Source: Candidatus Cloacimonadota bacterium (GTDB lineage: Bacteria > Cloacimonadota > Cloacimonadia > Cloacimonadales > TCS61). From it: a DNA stretch of 6,847 bases. The notes beneath the pieces are model-generated. The model was not told the origin of the DNA. It saw nothing but the letters and a program-made list of their open reading frames with translations, and did no database searches. The stretch is from assembly GCA_030596265.1 (NCBI GenBank), contig JAUVKM010000117.1:1-6847 (forward strand), read 5' to 3'. Numbering within the stretch: position 1 is the first letter of the stretch; the number at the start of each line of letters is the position of its first letter. Both the position numbers and the translations under genes were made by a program. Below are positions 6,636 to 6,847 of the stretch, piece by piece.

Positions 6636-6847
6636 CTATGATTCAATCCTCTCTGTCCATGTTAATTCATATACTTCATTAGGTTTTAGCTCTTTTTCAT
6701 ATTCAATAAGCGTTGCGCTTTTCTTTTTAAAAGATAAACTATTTTTCATAATTGTCCAATCACCATATAAATTATGAAGAACAATGACGATTTTTGTTTT
6801 TCCAGATCTGTTTTTCAATGTAACTTTCATATCACGTTCGTATATCC
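6636..6847 (-). CDS. C-terminal end of a DUF4139-like protein, 5' part outside the window
   Basis: The frame is open from the right edge to a TAG at 6636 (about 70 residues visible). The ATG at 6830 would give a 64-residue protein, but no Shine-Dalgarno precedes it, and the codons before it read '..IYERD' straight into 'MKVTLKNRSGK', so it is taken as an internal methionine. The pattern 'ERDMKVTLKNRSGKTKIVIV', then 'LYGDWTI', 'SATLIEYEKELKPNEVYELTWT', matches my memory of the last beta-strands of DUF4139 proteins ('Y.I.l.N....VtV.e...GDW.I......k..a.t.eF.v.v....e..ltY.v'). These are mostly exported beta-rich proteins of unknown role. The gene is 13 bases upstream of the GAF-GGDEF gene, so the two probably share a transcript. 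The family call rests on a short C-terminal piece. Confidence 0.65.
   Translation of the reverse strand, partial: IYERDMKVTLKNRSGKTKIVIVLHNLYGDWTIMKNSLSFKKKSATLIEYEKELKPNEVYELTWTERIES

Noticed and set aside
6620..6646. TTG start at 6646 for the GAF-GGDEF protein
   Set aside because: AGGAGGT is placed correctly for the ATG at 6622, and the longer form would overlap the upstream stop and translate the ribosome site.
6636..6830. Free-standing 64-residue protein starting at 6830
   Set aside because: No ribosome site precedes this ATG, the frame stays open to the window edge, and the visible part looks like the tail of a larger beta-rich protein.

Overview
The window is AT-rich and every supported gene lies on the minus strand. 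It most likely comes from the Fibrobacteres-Chlorobi-Bacteroidetes (FCB) group. Two proteins carry a type IX secretion system (T9SS) C-terminal sorting domain, with 'NPFNP' followed about 70 residues later by '..LLK-stop'. The 'NIKGQ' wording of that domain reminds me of Candidatus Cloacimonadota or Ignavibacteria, but the phylum is an inference only.

Read in the direction of transcription (right to left), there are two units. Unit 1 (6847-5669) holds the 3' end of a gene resembling the C-terminus of DUF4139 proteins. After 13 bases comes a soluble GAF protein with a degenerate GGDEF domain, and then a clear intrinsic terminator (5601-5639). Unit 2 (5358-1) starts after a 310-base intergenic region. 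It encodes two tandem paralogous secreted proteins of exactly 463 residues each, and then, 16 bases on, a large exported heparinase II/III-like polysaccharide lyase that runs off the left edge. The left 2.5 kb contains no complete start-to-stop frame of any size because the lyase has no stop codon inside the window. Read from its ATG at 2485 it is open for 828 codons.

The intergenic region (5359-5668) holds the terminator of unit 1, a 65-base imperfect inverted repeat with extra copies of the motif ATGMCAAACY, and a sigma70-like promoter (TTGACA-17-GTTAAT) whose -10 box sits inside a perfect small palindrome.

Working model (inference): unit 2 makes surface or secreted proteins delivered by Sec plus T9SS, two seven-repeat beta-propeller-like proteins and a lyase acting on an anionic polysaccharide. 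Unit 1 contributes a cytoplasmic sensor that has lost the diguanylate cyclase residues but kept an RxxD c-di-GMP inhibitory-site motif, so it may be a c-di-GMP receptor. Nothing in the window proves that the two units are functionally linked. No tRNA, rRNA, CRISPR array or intact insertion sequence was seen.
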